23,075 nucleotides of DNA. It comes from DASZCR01 sp035942915 (GTDB taxonomy: Bacteria; Acidobacteriota; Blastocatellia; Pyrinomonadales; Pyrinomonadaceae). Where the stretch lies: contig DASZCR010000045.1 in NCBI GenBank assembly GCA_035942915.1, positions 1 to 23,075 of the forward strand. The letters run 5' to 3'. Shown here piece by piece: positions 13,840 to 21,369 of this stretch. The translations under genes were made by a program, and so were the position numbers. Positions within the stretch are counted from its first letter, which is position 1. Every line of letters begins with the position of its first letter. The notes beneath the pieces were generated by a model. The model did no database searches, was not told the DNA's origin, and saw nothing but the letters and a program-made list of their open reading frames with translations.

Positions 13840-16800
13840 ATGAGAAGAAAAAATTTTCTGAGAGCATCGGGCGCGTGGCTCGCGCTTGCCAGCCTTCTGT
13901 GCTTCTGGCCGATGGCAGGGCAGCCCGCCCGTGCGACGACTAAAGGAGAAGAAGCCAACGTGCAGAACGAGCAGTTACCGGCCGGCGTGGAGTTCGTCAC
14001 GGAGGCCGACGGGATACGCGAATACAGAATGGCGAACGGCCTCAAGTTGCTGTTGGTGGAGAACCGCGTCGCGCCCGTCGCGACCTTCTGCGTCCTCTAC
14101 CGCGTCGGCTCGCGCAACGAGGCGGTCGGCTACACCGGCTCGACGCACCTGCTCGAACACATGATGTTCAAGGGCACGCCGACCTTCAACAAGGACAAGA
14201 ACACGCAGATTGCCGCGACGCTTCAAAAAATTGGCGCCGACTTCAACGCCACCACATGGTACGACCGCACCAACTACTACGAGACTGTCCCTTCCGACCA
14301 GCTTGAACTAGCCATCCGCATGGAGGCCGACCGGATGCGCCACTCGTTCATCGCCGACGCCGACCGGCAGTCCGAGATGACGGTCGTGCGTAACGAACTC
14401 GAACGCGGGCAGAACGAGCCGCAACTCGTCCTCGACGAAGCCGTCTACGCGACGGCCTTCCGCGAGCATCCTTATCATCATCCGACCATCGGCTGGCGCG
14501 CAGATGTCGAGAACGTCCCGACCGCGCGGCTCAAAGCTTTCTACGACACCTTCTATCACCCGAACAACGCGACGGCCATCGTCGTCGGCGACTTCGACCG
14601 CGCCGAAGCCATCCGTCTCGTACACAAATACTTCAGCCCGCTTCCGGCGACCAGAGAGCCGATTCCCGAAGTCTACACGGACGAACCGCCGCAGCAGGGC
14701 GAGCGGCGTCTCATCGTCAGGCGCGCGGGCGAACTCGCGCTCATACAGGTCTCTTATCACACGCCGGGCGTGCTCGGTCAGATGAACGTCCTCTCGAACG
14801 CCGAACTCGCCAAACGCGCAGCCAATCCGCCCGCGCAGAACGACATCTACCCGCTCGTCGTGCTCTCGGCCGCGCTCTCAAACGGCGTCACGAGCCGACT
14901 TTATCAGGCGCTCGTCGAGCGTGATTTAGCCGTCTCCGCAACGACCAACTGCGACCAATTCCGCGACCCCGGCCTCTTCAACTTCTACATCACTGTGAGA
15001 CCGGGCGTTGACCCGAAACGCGTCGAGGAGGTCGTCCTCGCAGAGATTGCGCGCGTCGCTAAAGACGGGCTGACGCAGGCCGAAGTGGCGAAGGCCAAAC
15101 AGCAGATTGTGGCGCAGGTGGCCTACAACCGCGACGGCACTTTCAACGTCGCTTCGCAGATTTCCGAAGCCGAGGCTGTCGCCGACTGGCGCTTCTACAA
15201 AGACTACGCGGCCAACATCTCGAAGGTCACGGGCGACGACATCAAGCGCGTCGCCAACACCTACTTCTCCGAAGACAACCGCACCGTCGGCCACTTCATT
15301 CCGAAGCAGACGGGCGGCGGCAGCGACGCGGCGGGAAGTGCGACCGGCGGCGCAGCGCAAGCGAAACAACTGCGCCCGCATGGCTGGAAGTATTACCGCG
15401 ACCCGGAGGAGTTGAACGACCGCAGCGAAGCGACGCGCACGGGCGGCGGCTCGCCCACGTCTGCCGCCGACGCAGAGGAGCATGCTTCTCAACAGGCGGG
15501 CAAGTCCGAGACGCCGCAGGCGAAGGAGCAGCAGCCGGTTGCGCCGCGCGGCGACAAGTCTTCCGATGCGGCCGCGCCCAACACGCCGCAAAGCGTCCGT
15601 GCGTCGAACTTCGCCTCGCGCATTGCGCGCACCGAGCTTCCGAACGGTGCTGTCCTGAACGTCCTCGAAAACAGGCAGACGCCCACCGTCTCGATTCGCG
15701 GCAGCCTGCGCGCAGGCTCTTACTTCGAGCCGCGCGACAAGCCGGGACTGGCGCGCATCACGGCCGAGATGCTTGAGCGCGGGACACGCAAGCGCAGCAA
15801 GTTGCAAATCGCCAGCGACCTCGAATCGGTCGGAGCCGAAATCGGCTTCTCCGAGTCGCCTTTCGCCATCAACATCATCGGCCGCTCGCTCTCGAAAGAC
15901 CTGCCGCTGCTGCTCACGACGCTCGCAGAGGAGTTGCGCGAACCGGCCTTCCCGGCCGACGAGTTGGAGAAGGTCAAACAGCAGACCATCGCCGCCATTC
16001 AGGAACAGCAGGCTTCGACGCGCTTCCGCGCCTACGAGAAGTTTTCGCAGTCGATTTACGACCCGACGAACCCCTTCTACATGCCTGCGGGAGACCAACT
16101 CATCAAGAGCATCGGCTCGATTACCGTCGCCGACGTGCAACGCTTCTACACGCAGCACTACGGCGGACGCTCGCTGATTCTCTCCGTCGTCGGCGACGTA
16201 CGCACGGCCGACGTGCAGCGCCGCTTTCAGGAAGCGTTCGGCACGTTCTCCGGCCCGTCGAACATCGACATCAACGTCACAGACCCGGCGCAGCAGACCG
16301 CCGCGCGACGCGAGGTCGTCCTGCTCAAAGACAAGGCCAACGTTGACATCCTGCTCGGCTCGGCCGCTCCGCTGCGCCGCGATGCGCGCGATTACTACGC
16401 GGCCTCGCTCGCCAACAGCGCGCTCGGCGAATCCACGCTCTCGTCGCGTCTCGGTCTACAGGTGCGCGATAAAGAGGGCTTGACCTACGGTATCGGCTCG
16501 CGCTTCCGCGCGCCGAGTCTGGCGGCGGGGCCTTGGTATATCGCCGTCTCGGTTAACCCGAACAACGTCGAGAAGGCCATCAACTCGGCCGTGAACGTGC
16601 TGCGCGATTACGTCGAGAAAGGCATCCGCCCGGAAGAGTTGGCTGACGAGAAGTCTTCGGCCATCGGCTCTTTCAAGGTCGCGCTTTCGACGAACGCGGG
16701 GCTTGCAGAGGCGCTCTGGAACGCCGAATTCTACCGTCTCGGCGCGGACTACATCGACCGCTACCCGCAGATTATTCAGGCCGTCACGCTCGAAGAGGTC

Positions 16801-16908
16801 AACGCGGCGATACGCAAGTACTTCCGCCCAGACCAACTGACAGTCGTCATCGCAGGCGACTACGACGCCTCGAAAGCCACGCCCGCGCCCACTTCGCAAA
16901 GACCCTGA
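13840..16908 (+). CDS. Secreted M16 family peptidase, active plus inactive halves
   Basis: 1022 aa, about twice the usual M16B subunit length. A signal peptide covers 1-32. The first half (about 50-489) has the inverted zinc motif HLLEH at 103-107 with Glu106 catalytic, and a third ligand region MTVVRNELE (Glu186). A Gly/Ala/Ser/Gln-rich linker (about 490-588) joins it to the second half (590-1015), where the matching position reads GLARITAEML and the zinc residues are lost. This half keeps the LTYGIGSR (about 882-889) R/Y motif used for substrate binding. So one polypeptide contains both the catalytic and the non-catalytic partner that are separate subunits in mitochondrial-processing-type M16B enzymes. 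Substrates are probably extracytoplasmic peptides. The start ATG has only a weak ribosome binding site. The gene is divergent from the regulator cluster and convergent with isocitrate dehydrogenase. Confidence 0.95.
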   Translation: MRRKNFLRASGAWLALASLLCFWPMAGQPARATTKGEEANVQNEQLPAGVEFVTEADGIREYRMANGLKLLLVENRVAPVATFCVLYRVGSRNEAVGYTGSTHLLEHMMFKGTPTFNKDKNTQIAATLQKIGADFNATTWYDRTNYYETVPSDQLELAIRMEADRMRHSFIADADRQSEMTVVRNELERGQNEPQLVLDEAVYATAFREHPYHHPTIGWRADVENVPTARLKAFYDTFYHPNNATAIVVGDFDRAEAIRLVHKYFSPLPATREPIPEVYTDEPPQQGERRLIVRRAGELALIQVSYHTPGVLGQMNVLSNAELAKRAANPPAQNDIYPLVVLSAALSNGVTSRLYQALVERDLAVSATTNCDQFRDPGLFNFYITVRPGVDPKRVEEVVLAEIARVAKDGLTQAEVAKAKQQIVAQVAYNRDGTFNVASQISEAEAVADWRFYKDYAANISKVTGDDIKRVANTYFSEDNRTVGHFIPKQTGGGSDAAGSATGGAAQAKQLRPHGWKYYRDPEELNDRSEATRTGGGSPTSAADAEEHASQQAGKSETPQAKEQQPVAPRGDKSSDAAAPNTPQSVRASNFASRIARTELPNGAVLNVLENRQTPTVSIRGSLRAGSYFEPRDKPGLARITAEMLERGTRKRSKLQIASDLESVGAEIGFSESPFAINIIGRSLSKDLPLLLTTLAEELREPAFPADELEKVKQQTIAAIQEQQASTRFRAYEKFSQSIYDPTNPFYMPAGDQLIKSIGSITVADVQRFYTQHYGGRSLILSVVGDVRTADVQRRFQEAFGTFSGPSNIDINVTDPAQQTAARREVVLLKDKANVDILLGSAAPLRRDARDYYAASLANSALGESTLSSRLGLQVRDKEGLTYGIGSRFRAPSLAAGPWYIAVSVNPNNVEKAINSAVNVLRDYVEKGIRPEELADEKSSAIGSFKVALSTNAGLAEALWNAEFYRLGADYIDRYPQIIQAVTLEEVNAAIRKYFRPDQLTVVIAGDYDASKATPAPTSQRP

Positions 16909-16935
16909 GCGCGGCGAAATCTTTGGCGACATAAA

Positions 16936-16970
16936 TGTAGGGGCGAAGGACAATGTCCTTCGCCCCTACA
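16936..16970. repeat. Perfect 17-1-17 palindrome between convergent genes
   Basis: Arms TGTAGGGGCGAAGGACA (16936-16952) and its exact complement (16954-16970) around a single A. It is placed 28 bp after the M16 stop and 26 bp before the stop of the convergent dehydrogenase gene. No T run follows on either strand. It may serve as a bidirectional transcription barrier, or be a copy of a REP-like mobile palindrome; the GTAGGGGCG/CGCCCCTAC ends are seen in dispersed palindromes of other bacteria (recalled, not checked). Confidence 0.85.
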
Positions 16971-16995
16971 GTCTTTACTTCTGCAACTCAGTCGC

Positions 16996-17997
16996 TTACT
17001 CCATCGCATCGACGATGGCGCGCGCAAACTCGTTGGTCTTGGCCGTGCCGCCGATGTCGCGCGTTCTCACCTGCCCGTCGCGGAAGACCTTGAGCATGGC
17101 GTCTTCGACGCGTTTGGCGGCTTCGCGTTCGCCGAGGTAGCGGAGCATGAGGATGGCCGATTGCAGCAGCGCCGTCGGGTTGGCGATGTTCTGCCCGGCG
17201 ATGTCTGGCGCAGAGCCATGAACGGCCTCGAAGACGGCGCCCAATTCTCCGATGTTCGCGCCGGGTACGAGACCGAGTCCACCGATGAGACCCGCACACA
17301 AGTCCGAGACGATGTCTCCGTAGAGATTCTCAAGGAGCATGATGTCGAACTGTTCGGGGCGCATCACGAGTTGCATGCAGGCGTTATCGACAATCTTGTC
17401 GTCGGCTTCGACCTCGCCGTACTCCTCTGCGACCTTGCGGAAGCAATCGAGAAAGAGGCCGTCCGAGAGTTTCATGATGTTGGCCTTATGGACGGCCGTC
17501 ACCTTCTTGCGCCCTTCGTTGCGCGCGTACTCGAAGGCGAAGCGCGCAATCCGCGTCGAAGCCTTCTCCGTGATGACCTTGATGCTCTCGACGACGCCGG
17601 GAACGACGACGTGCTCGATGCCCGCATAGAGGTCTTCCGTGTTCTCGCGCACGACGATAAGGTCTAACTCCGGATAGCGCGAAGGCACGTTGGGCAGCGC
17701 GCGGACGGGGCGCAGGTTGGCGTAGAGGTCGAGCACCTTGCGCAGTCCGACGTTGACGGACGTGAAGCCCTTGCCGACCGGCGTCGTAATCGGCCCCTTC
17801 AACGCCACGCGGTTGCGCTTGATGGATTCGAGCAGTTCTTCGGGCAGCGTCGAGCCGAACTTTTCGAGCGCCTGCGCGCCCGCGTAATGCGTCTCCCACT
17901 GCACTTCGACGCCCGATGCCTCGACGATTCTGACGACCGCCGAAGAGACCTCCGGCCCGATGCCGTCGCCCGGAATGAGTGTGATAGTATGTTTCAT
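16996..17997 (-). CDS. NAD-dependent isocitrate dehydrogenase (IDH3 type)
   Basis: 333 aa, full length for the isocitrate/isopropylmalate dehydrogenase family. It decarboxylates isocitrate to 2-oxoglutarate in the TCA cycle, in the cytoplasm. Seen residues: SVN and the substrate arginines in TSVNVGLRKVLDLYANLRP (79-97; Ser80, Asn82, Arg86, Arg96), VRENTEDLYAGIEH (116-129; Arg117, Tyr124), Lys171 in VHKAN, Asp204, and metal ligands Asp228/Asp232 in YGDIVSD. HGSAPDIAG (260-268) is the NAD-type cofactor loop. The ENTEDLYAGIEH block fits isocitrate rather than isopropylmalate dehydrogenase. Homoisocitrate or tartrate relatives cannot be fully excluded. No ribosome binding site is seen before the ATG. 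It stands alone, with repeat elements at both ends. Confidence 0.93.
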   Translation of the reverse strand: MKHTITLIPGDGIGPEVSSAVVRIVEASGVEVQWETHYAGAQALEKFGSTLPEELLESIKRNRVALKGPITTPVGKGFTSVNVGLRKVLDLYANLRPVRALPNVPSRYPELDLIVVRENTEDLYAGIEHVVVPGVVESIKVITEKASTRIARFAFEYARNEGRKKVTAVHKANIMKLSDGLFLDCFRKVAEEYGEVEADDKIVDNACMQLVMRPEQFDIMLLENLYGDIVSDLCAGLIGGLGLVPGANIGELGAVFEAVHGSAPDIAGQNIANPTALLQSAILMLRYLGEREAAKRVEDAMLKVFRDGQVRTRDIGGTAKTNEFARAIVDAME

Positions 17998-18000
17998 AAA

Positions 18001-18070
18001 CAGTAGTCAGTAGTCATCAGTAAGAGCAAACAGATGTTCTCCCGACTACCCGTTGCCGACTACTGATAAC
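18001..18070. repeat. Heptad-repeat hairpin element, GTAGTCR type
   Basis: Left side reads GTAGTCA GTAGTCA TCAGTAA in 7-base steps (18003-18023). Right side (18043-18070), on the other strand, reads GTTATCA GTAGTCG GCAACGG GTAGTCG, also in 7-base steps. The two sides can pair imperfectly around a loop of about 19 bases. The element fills the 110-bp gap between the divergent isocitrate dehydrogenase and ThiO-like genes, so their promoters must lie within or beside it; none was confidently found. Confidence 0.6.
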
Positions 18071-18107
18071 TTTTGGATTTGCTGCATCATACCAGCAGTT
18101 TTTACTA

Positions 18108-19322
18108 ATGCGAAATGGCGAAGAGTTGAAGGGGACGGCCGATGTGGTCGTCGTGGGCGGCGGTGTCGTCGGCCTCTCGGTCGCACGCGCGCTCGCGCGA
18201 CGCGGTTTGAGCGTCGCCCTCATCGAGCGCGGCGAGGTCGGGCGCGAAGCTTCGCACGCGGCCGGAGGGATGCTCGCGCCGCAGTCGGAGGCCGACCGCG
18301 ACGACGCCTTCTTTCGTCTCCAATGCGCCGGGCGCGACCTCTACCCGGCCTTCGCCGAATCCCTCCTCGCCGAAACCGGCCACGACATCGAACTCGAACG
18401 CACGGGCACGCTCTACCTCGCCTTCACGGACGAGGACGAAGCGGAACTCGAACGGCGTTACACATGGCAGCGCGGCGCGGGGCTTCCCGTCGAACGGCTA
18501 ACGCCGTCGGAGGCGCTCACCTTAGAACCCACGCTCTCGACGCGCCTCAGGTTCGCGCTGCGCTTTCCCTTAGACTGGCAGGTGGAGAACCGACGCCTCG
18601 TGCGCGCCCTCTCGGCGGCGGCACGCGTGCGCGGCGTGCGTATCTACGAGGGAACGGAAGTGACGGCGCTGCGCGTCGAACGCGGGCGGGTTGTCGGCGT
18701 CGAACTGGCGGGCGGCACGCACGTCGGCGCAGGCTGCGTTGTCGTCGCCGCGGGCGCATGGAGTTCGCGTCTGTCGATGTCGGAGCAGCAGTCTTCGCAG
18801 GAGACGCATCCGAGGATTGAGCCGGTGCGCGGACAGATGCTCTGCTTTGCGCCGCACGCGCCGCACGGCAGTCCGACGCGCGGCCGTCACGTCGTCTACA
18901 CGCGGCGCGGCTACGTCGTCCCGCGTCTCGACGGTCGCATCCTTGCAGGGTCAACGACCGAGCGCGTCGGCTTCAACAAGTTGGTGACGGCCGGAGGCGT
19001 CCGCGACGTGCTCGCGCACGCGCTGGAAATCTCGCCCGCGCTGGCCGCGCTGGAACTGTCGGAGACGTGGGCGGGGTTGCGTCCGTGCGCGGAGGACGAG
19101 TGGCCTGTCATCGGCGCGTCCGGCGAGGTCGAAGGGCTTTACTACGCGACGGGTCACTACCGCAACGGCATCTTGCTCGCGCCGCTCACGGGCGAACTGC
19201 TCGCCGCCTTGATTGTTGAGGGCGCTCGTCCTGCGGACGCCGCCACGTTTTCCGCACACGAACTCGACGCGTTCTCTCCCGCGCGCTTTCGTCACGCTTT
19301 CGCCACATCGCACGGAGAATAG
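18108..19322 (+). CDS. thiO: FAD-dependent glycine oxidase, ThiO-like
   Basis: 404 aa, DAO-fold flavoenzyme. FAD-binding Rossmann motif GGGVVG is at 17-22, with Glu40 ending the second strand to hold the ribose. ASHAAGGMLAPQSE (48-61) and the C-terminal ATGHYRNGILLAPLTGELLA (347-366) are typical of ThiO. ThiO oxidises glycine to iminoacetate for the thiazole part of thiamin. No other thi genes are present here, so a related amine or amino-acid oxidase is an alternative. No ribosome binding site precedes the ATG, and the heptad hairpin lies just upstream. The TlpA-like gene starts 7 bp after the stop, so the two are probably co-transcribed. Confidence 0.88.
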   Translation: MRNGEELKGTADVVVVGGGVVGLSVARALARRGLSVALIERGEVGREASHAAGGMLAPQSEADRDDAFFRLQCAGRDLYPAFAESLLAETGHDIELERTGTLYLAFTDEDEAELERRYTWQRGAGLPVERLTPSEALTLEPTLSTRLRFALRFPLDWQVENRRLVRALSAAARVRGVRIYEGTEVTALRVERGRVVGVELAGGTHVGAGCVVVAAGAWSSRLSMSEQQSSQETHPRIEPVRGQMLCFAPHAPHGSPTRGRHVVYTRRGYVVPRLDGRILAGSTTERVGFNKLVTAGGVRDVLAHALEISPALAALELSETWAGLRPCAEDEWPVIGASGEVEGLYYATGHYRNGILLAPLTGELLAALIVEGARPADAATFSAHELDAFSPARFRHAFATSHGE

Positions 19323-19329
19323 AAGTTTT

Positions 19330-20709
19330 ATGAAAAGGGCAGGAGTTGTCTTCGTCTCTGTTTTCTCGCTGACGCTTGCGTCGCTGTTGTCTGAAGCGTC
19401 TGCGCCGGACGTGCGCGCGCAGGCGCGTCCGCAGAGAGTCGTCACGGGCGACGCGGCGGCAGTAAGTGCGACGGGCGTCTCGGCCGTCGCGCTCTACGAG
19501 GAGGCTTCGCAGTACGCGCGCAAGAAGTTCGAGGAGTTCGAGCGCGGCAACGTCCCCTTCAGCGAGACTCTCAAGCAGAAGACTCTACAGGAGCAACGCG
19601 AGTTGGCCTTGCGCAACGCCGCGCAACTCGCCGCGCACGGCCCGCTGCGCGGCACAGACCTCTACTATCTGGGGCTGCTCTACGTGCTCGCCGAACGGCG
19701 CGAGGGCGCGCTCGACACGATGCGCCGTTTCCTTTCGGAGGAGTCGGCCGCCGGCTCTGTCTCCGAGCAGATGCGACAGGAGGCGCGCGTCGTCTTCGTC
19801 GAACAGGCGGCGCGTCTCAAAGAGTTGAGCCTGATGCCGGAGGCCGAGCGCGTGCTGGCCGAGTACACACGCGCCAGCCCGCAGGCCGTCGCCACGCGCT
19901 ACCGCCTCGAAGCCCTGCTCACCAAGCTCTATCACGACAAAAGGCAGTTTGAGCGTGCGGCCGAGCACGCGCGCGAGACTTACCGCGCCGCGCGGCAACT
20001 GGCCGAGAGCAAGTCGGTTGACTCCCAGCGGCGCGACCAGATGCTTTACGGCGCGGCATCTGCTCTGGCCGATTCGCTGCTCAAGTCGAACCGGCGCGGT
20101 GAGGCCGTCGCCGCGCTTCAAGAGGTGCGCGCGCTCGCGCTCTCCTACCCGTCGGCCACGCTCTACGGCAACGCCACCGAGTTGCTCGTCAGCTACGGCG
20201 AGCCGATTGCGCCGCCGCGCCCTCCGGCCGCTACGACGGCGAGCGCCGCGCCGCGTCCGCCCGAAATCTCCGTCAGCCAGTGGATAGACCAGACGCCCGT
20301 GAAGCTGTCAGACCTGCGCGGACGCGTCGTGCTGCTCGACTTCTGGGCGACGTGGTGTACGCCCTGCCGCATCACCATCCCGCGCCTGAATGCGCTGCAT
20401 CGCAAGTACAAGGAGCGCGGCCTCGTCGTCCTCGGCCTGACGAACCTTTACGGGCAGGCCGAAGGGCGCGACGTGGAACCGGCGGAGGAGTTGGCCTTCC
20501 TGCGACAGTTCAAGCGGCGTCAAAACGTCGCCTACGGCTTCGCCGTCTCGGACGGCACGGCCAACGCCACCAACTTCGGCGTGACGACGCTGCCGACGGC
20601 CGTCCTCATCGACCGTCGCGGCACCGTCCGCCTCATCACCGTCAGCGCCAGCGACATCGAAAACGAAGCCCTCGACCAGATGGTCAAGAAACTCATCGAG
20701 GAGCAGTAG
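19330..20709 (+). CDS. TlpA-like thioredoxin with N-terminal helical domain
   Basis: 459 aa from the ATG at 19330. A signal peptide spans about 1-32 (MKRAGVVFVSVFS, hydrophobic core, VRAQ). Residues 50-290 are helical, with amphipathic helix pairs suggestive of TPR-like or scaffold repeats. A Pro/Ala linker (292-312) leads to the TlpA/ResA-type thioredoxin domain (about 315-459): FWATWCTPC with redox Cys343 and Cys346, and the cis-proline strand in TTLPTAVLIDRRG. It is predicted to act in the periplasm as a thiol-disulfide reductase. It lies seven bases after the ThiO-like gene; the only GGAG is inside that gene's last codons, 12 bases from the ATG. The heptad repeat array begins four bases after its stop. 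Confidence 0.9.
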   Translation: MKRAGVVFVSVFSLTLASLLSEASAPDVRAQARPQRVVTGDAAAVSATGVSAVALYEEASQYARKKFEEFERGNVPFSETLKQKTLQEQRELALRNAAQLAAHGPLRGTDLYYLGLLYVLAERREGALDTMRRFLSEESAAGSVSEQMRQEARVVFVEQAARLKELSLMPEAERVLAEYTRASPQAVATRYRLEALLTKLYHDKRQFERAAEHARETYRAARQLAESKSVDSQRRDQMLYGAASALADSLLKSNRRGEAVAALQEVRALALSYPSATLYGNATELLVSYGEPIAPPRPPAATTASAAPRPPEISVSQWIDQTPVKLSDLRGRVVLLDFWATWCTPCRITIPRLNALHRKYKERGLVVLGLTNLYGQAEGRDVEPAEELAFLRQFKRRQNVAYGFAVSDGTANATNFGVTTLPTAVLIDRRGTVRLITVSASDIENEALDQMVKKLIEEQ

Positions 20710-20713
20710 GAAG

Positions 20714-20879
20714 GTGATGGGTGATAGGTGATAGGTGATAGGAAGGACGTGATGAGTGATGAGTGATAGGTGATAAGTGATGAGTGATAGGTGATGGGTG
20801 ATGGGTGATAAGAGAAAAACCTGTCTTCTCCTATCACCTATCACCTATCACCTATCACTCTCGTCCTATCACCTATCAC
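20714..20879. repeat. Long heptad-repeat hairpin, GTGATRR type
   Basis: Left arm: fourteen consecutive 7-base units (20714-20811), thirteen of form GTGATRR (R = G or A) and one different unit, GAAGGAC at 20742-20748, that keeps the phase. Right arm: seven units on the complementary strand (20831-20879), CTATCAC four times, TCTCGTC, CTATCAC twice. GAGAA/TTCTC (20812-20816 with 20826-20830) continues the stem, leaving a 9-base loop. RNA from either strand could fold into a stem of about 50 bp. It sits between the convergent TlpA-like and small membrane-protein genes and supplies the 3' end of the latter. Confidence 0.92.
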
Positions 20880-21266
20880 ACTTCTGAGGGGTCGCCACGT
20901 TCGGAGGGCGAGCCAGTGCAGGCCGCCGATGAGGCAGGCGGCGAGGGGGGCGAGCCAGAGTGTGAGGGTGGAGGTTGTGCCTGTGCGCAGCCAGCCGGAG
21001 GCGAGTTCGGCCGATGCGGCGGCAAGTGCGAAGGCCGTAAAGGCAAGCCCGGCGGATGGTGCGGCGCGACGGCGACGAAAGCGTGCGTAGGCGCTCAGAA
21101 TCGCGAGGTAGACGGAGGCTGCGATGAGCACGCGAGAGAACTTTCGCCAGTTCTCGTCGTGTGCAAGCCCGCCGAGCACGACGACGAAGACTAAGGCGAG
21201 CGTGATGAGGCTGCGGCTCAGGTCGCGTCCCGTTGTGTCGTTGTTCATGGAGTCTGAATTTTTCAT
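20841..21266 (-). CDS. Small membrane protein, C-terminus encoded by repeat
   Basis: 141 aa. Hydrophobic segments lie at about 18-36, 45-60, 70-92 and 100-122. Charged patches (ARFRRRRAAP at 61-70) suggest positive-inside loops. No family is recognised. The last residues, VIGDRTRVIGDR, come from the heptad element, whose GTGATAG units read as IGD/R on this strand, and the stop codon is also a repeat TGA. The original C-terminus was therefore probably near residue 127. Starts at 21266 or at Met7 (21248) are both possible; neither has a clear ribosome binding site. It is divergent from the CcdA-thioredoxin gene across 103 bp. Confidence 0.65.
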   Translation of the reverse strand: MKNSDSMNNDTTGRDLSRSLITLALVFVVVLGGLAHDENWRKFSRVLIAASVYLAILSAYARFRRRRAAPSAGLAFTAFALAAASAELASGWLRTGTTSTLTLWLAPLAACLIGGLHWLALRTWRPLRSVIGDRTRVIGDR

Positions 21267-21369
21267 GGTGTCACGGTCGTTCGCCTTAGACTCCGGCGGG
21301 CGCGCGTTTGTTCCGGCGTGCGCGCGGCGGACGGCATTTTGCGCGGTTTTGTTGTAAGCTGAGAGAGTT

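Noticed and set aside
16909..16995. Standard rho-independent terminator between M16 and isocitrate dehydrogenase
   Set aside because: The palindrome there has no T run on either strand, so I list it as a repeat with possible barrier function only.
20308..20844. Minus-strand frame rich in ITYHLSLITHH-type residues
   Set aside because: This is just the heptad repeat translated in another frame, continuing opposite the TlpA-like gene.
20714..20879. CRISPR array
   Set aside because: Units are 7 bases with no spacers, inverted arms and no cas genes nearby.
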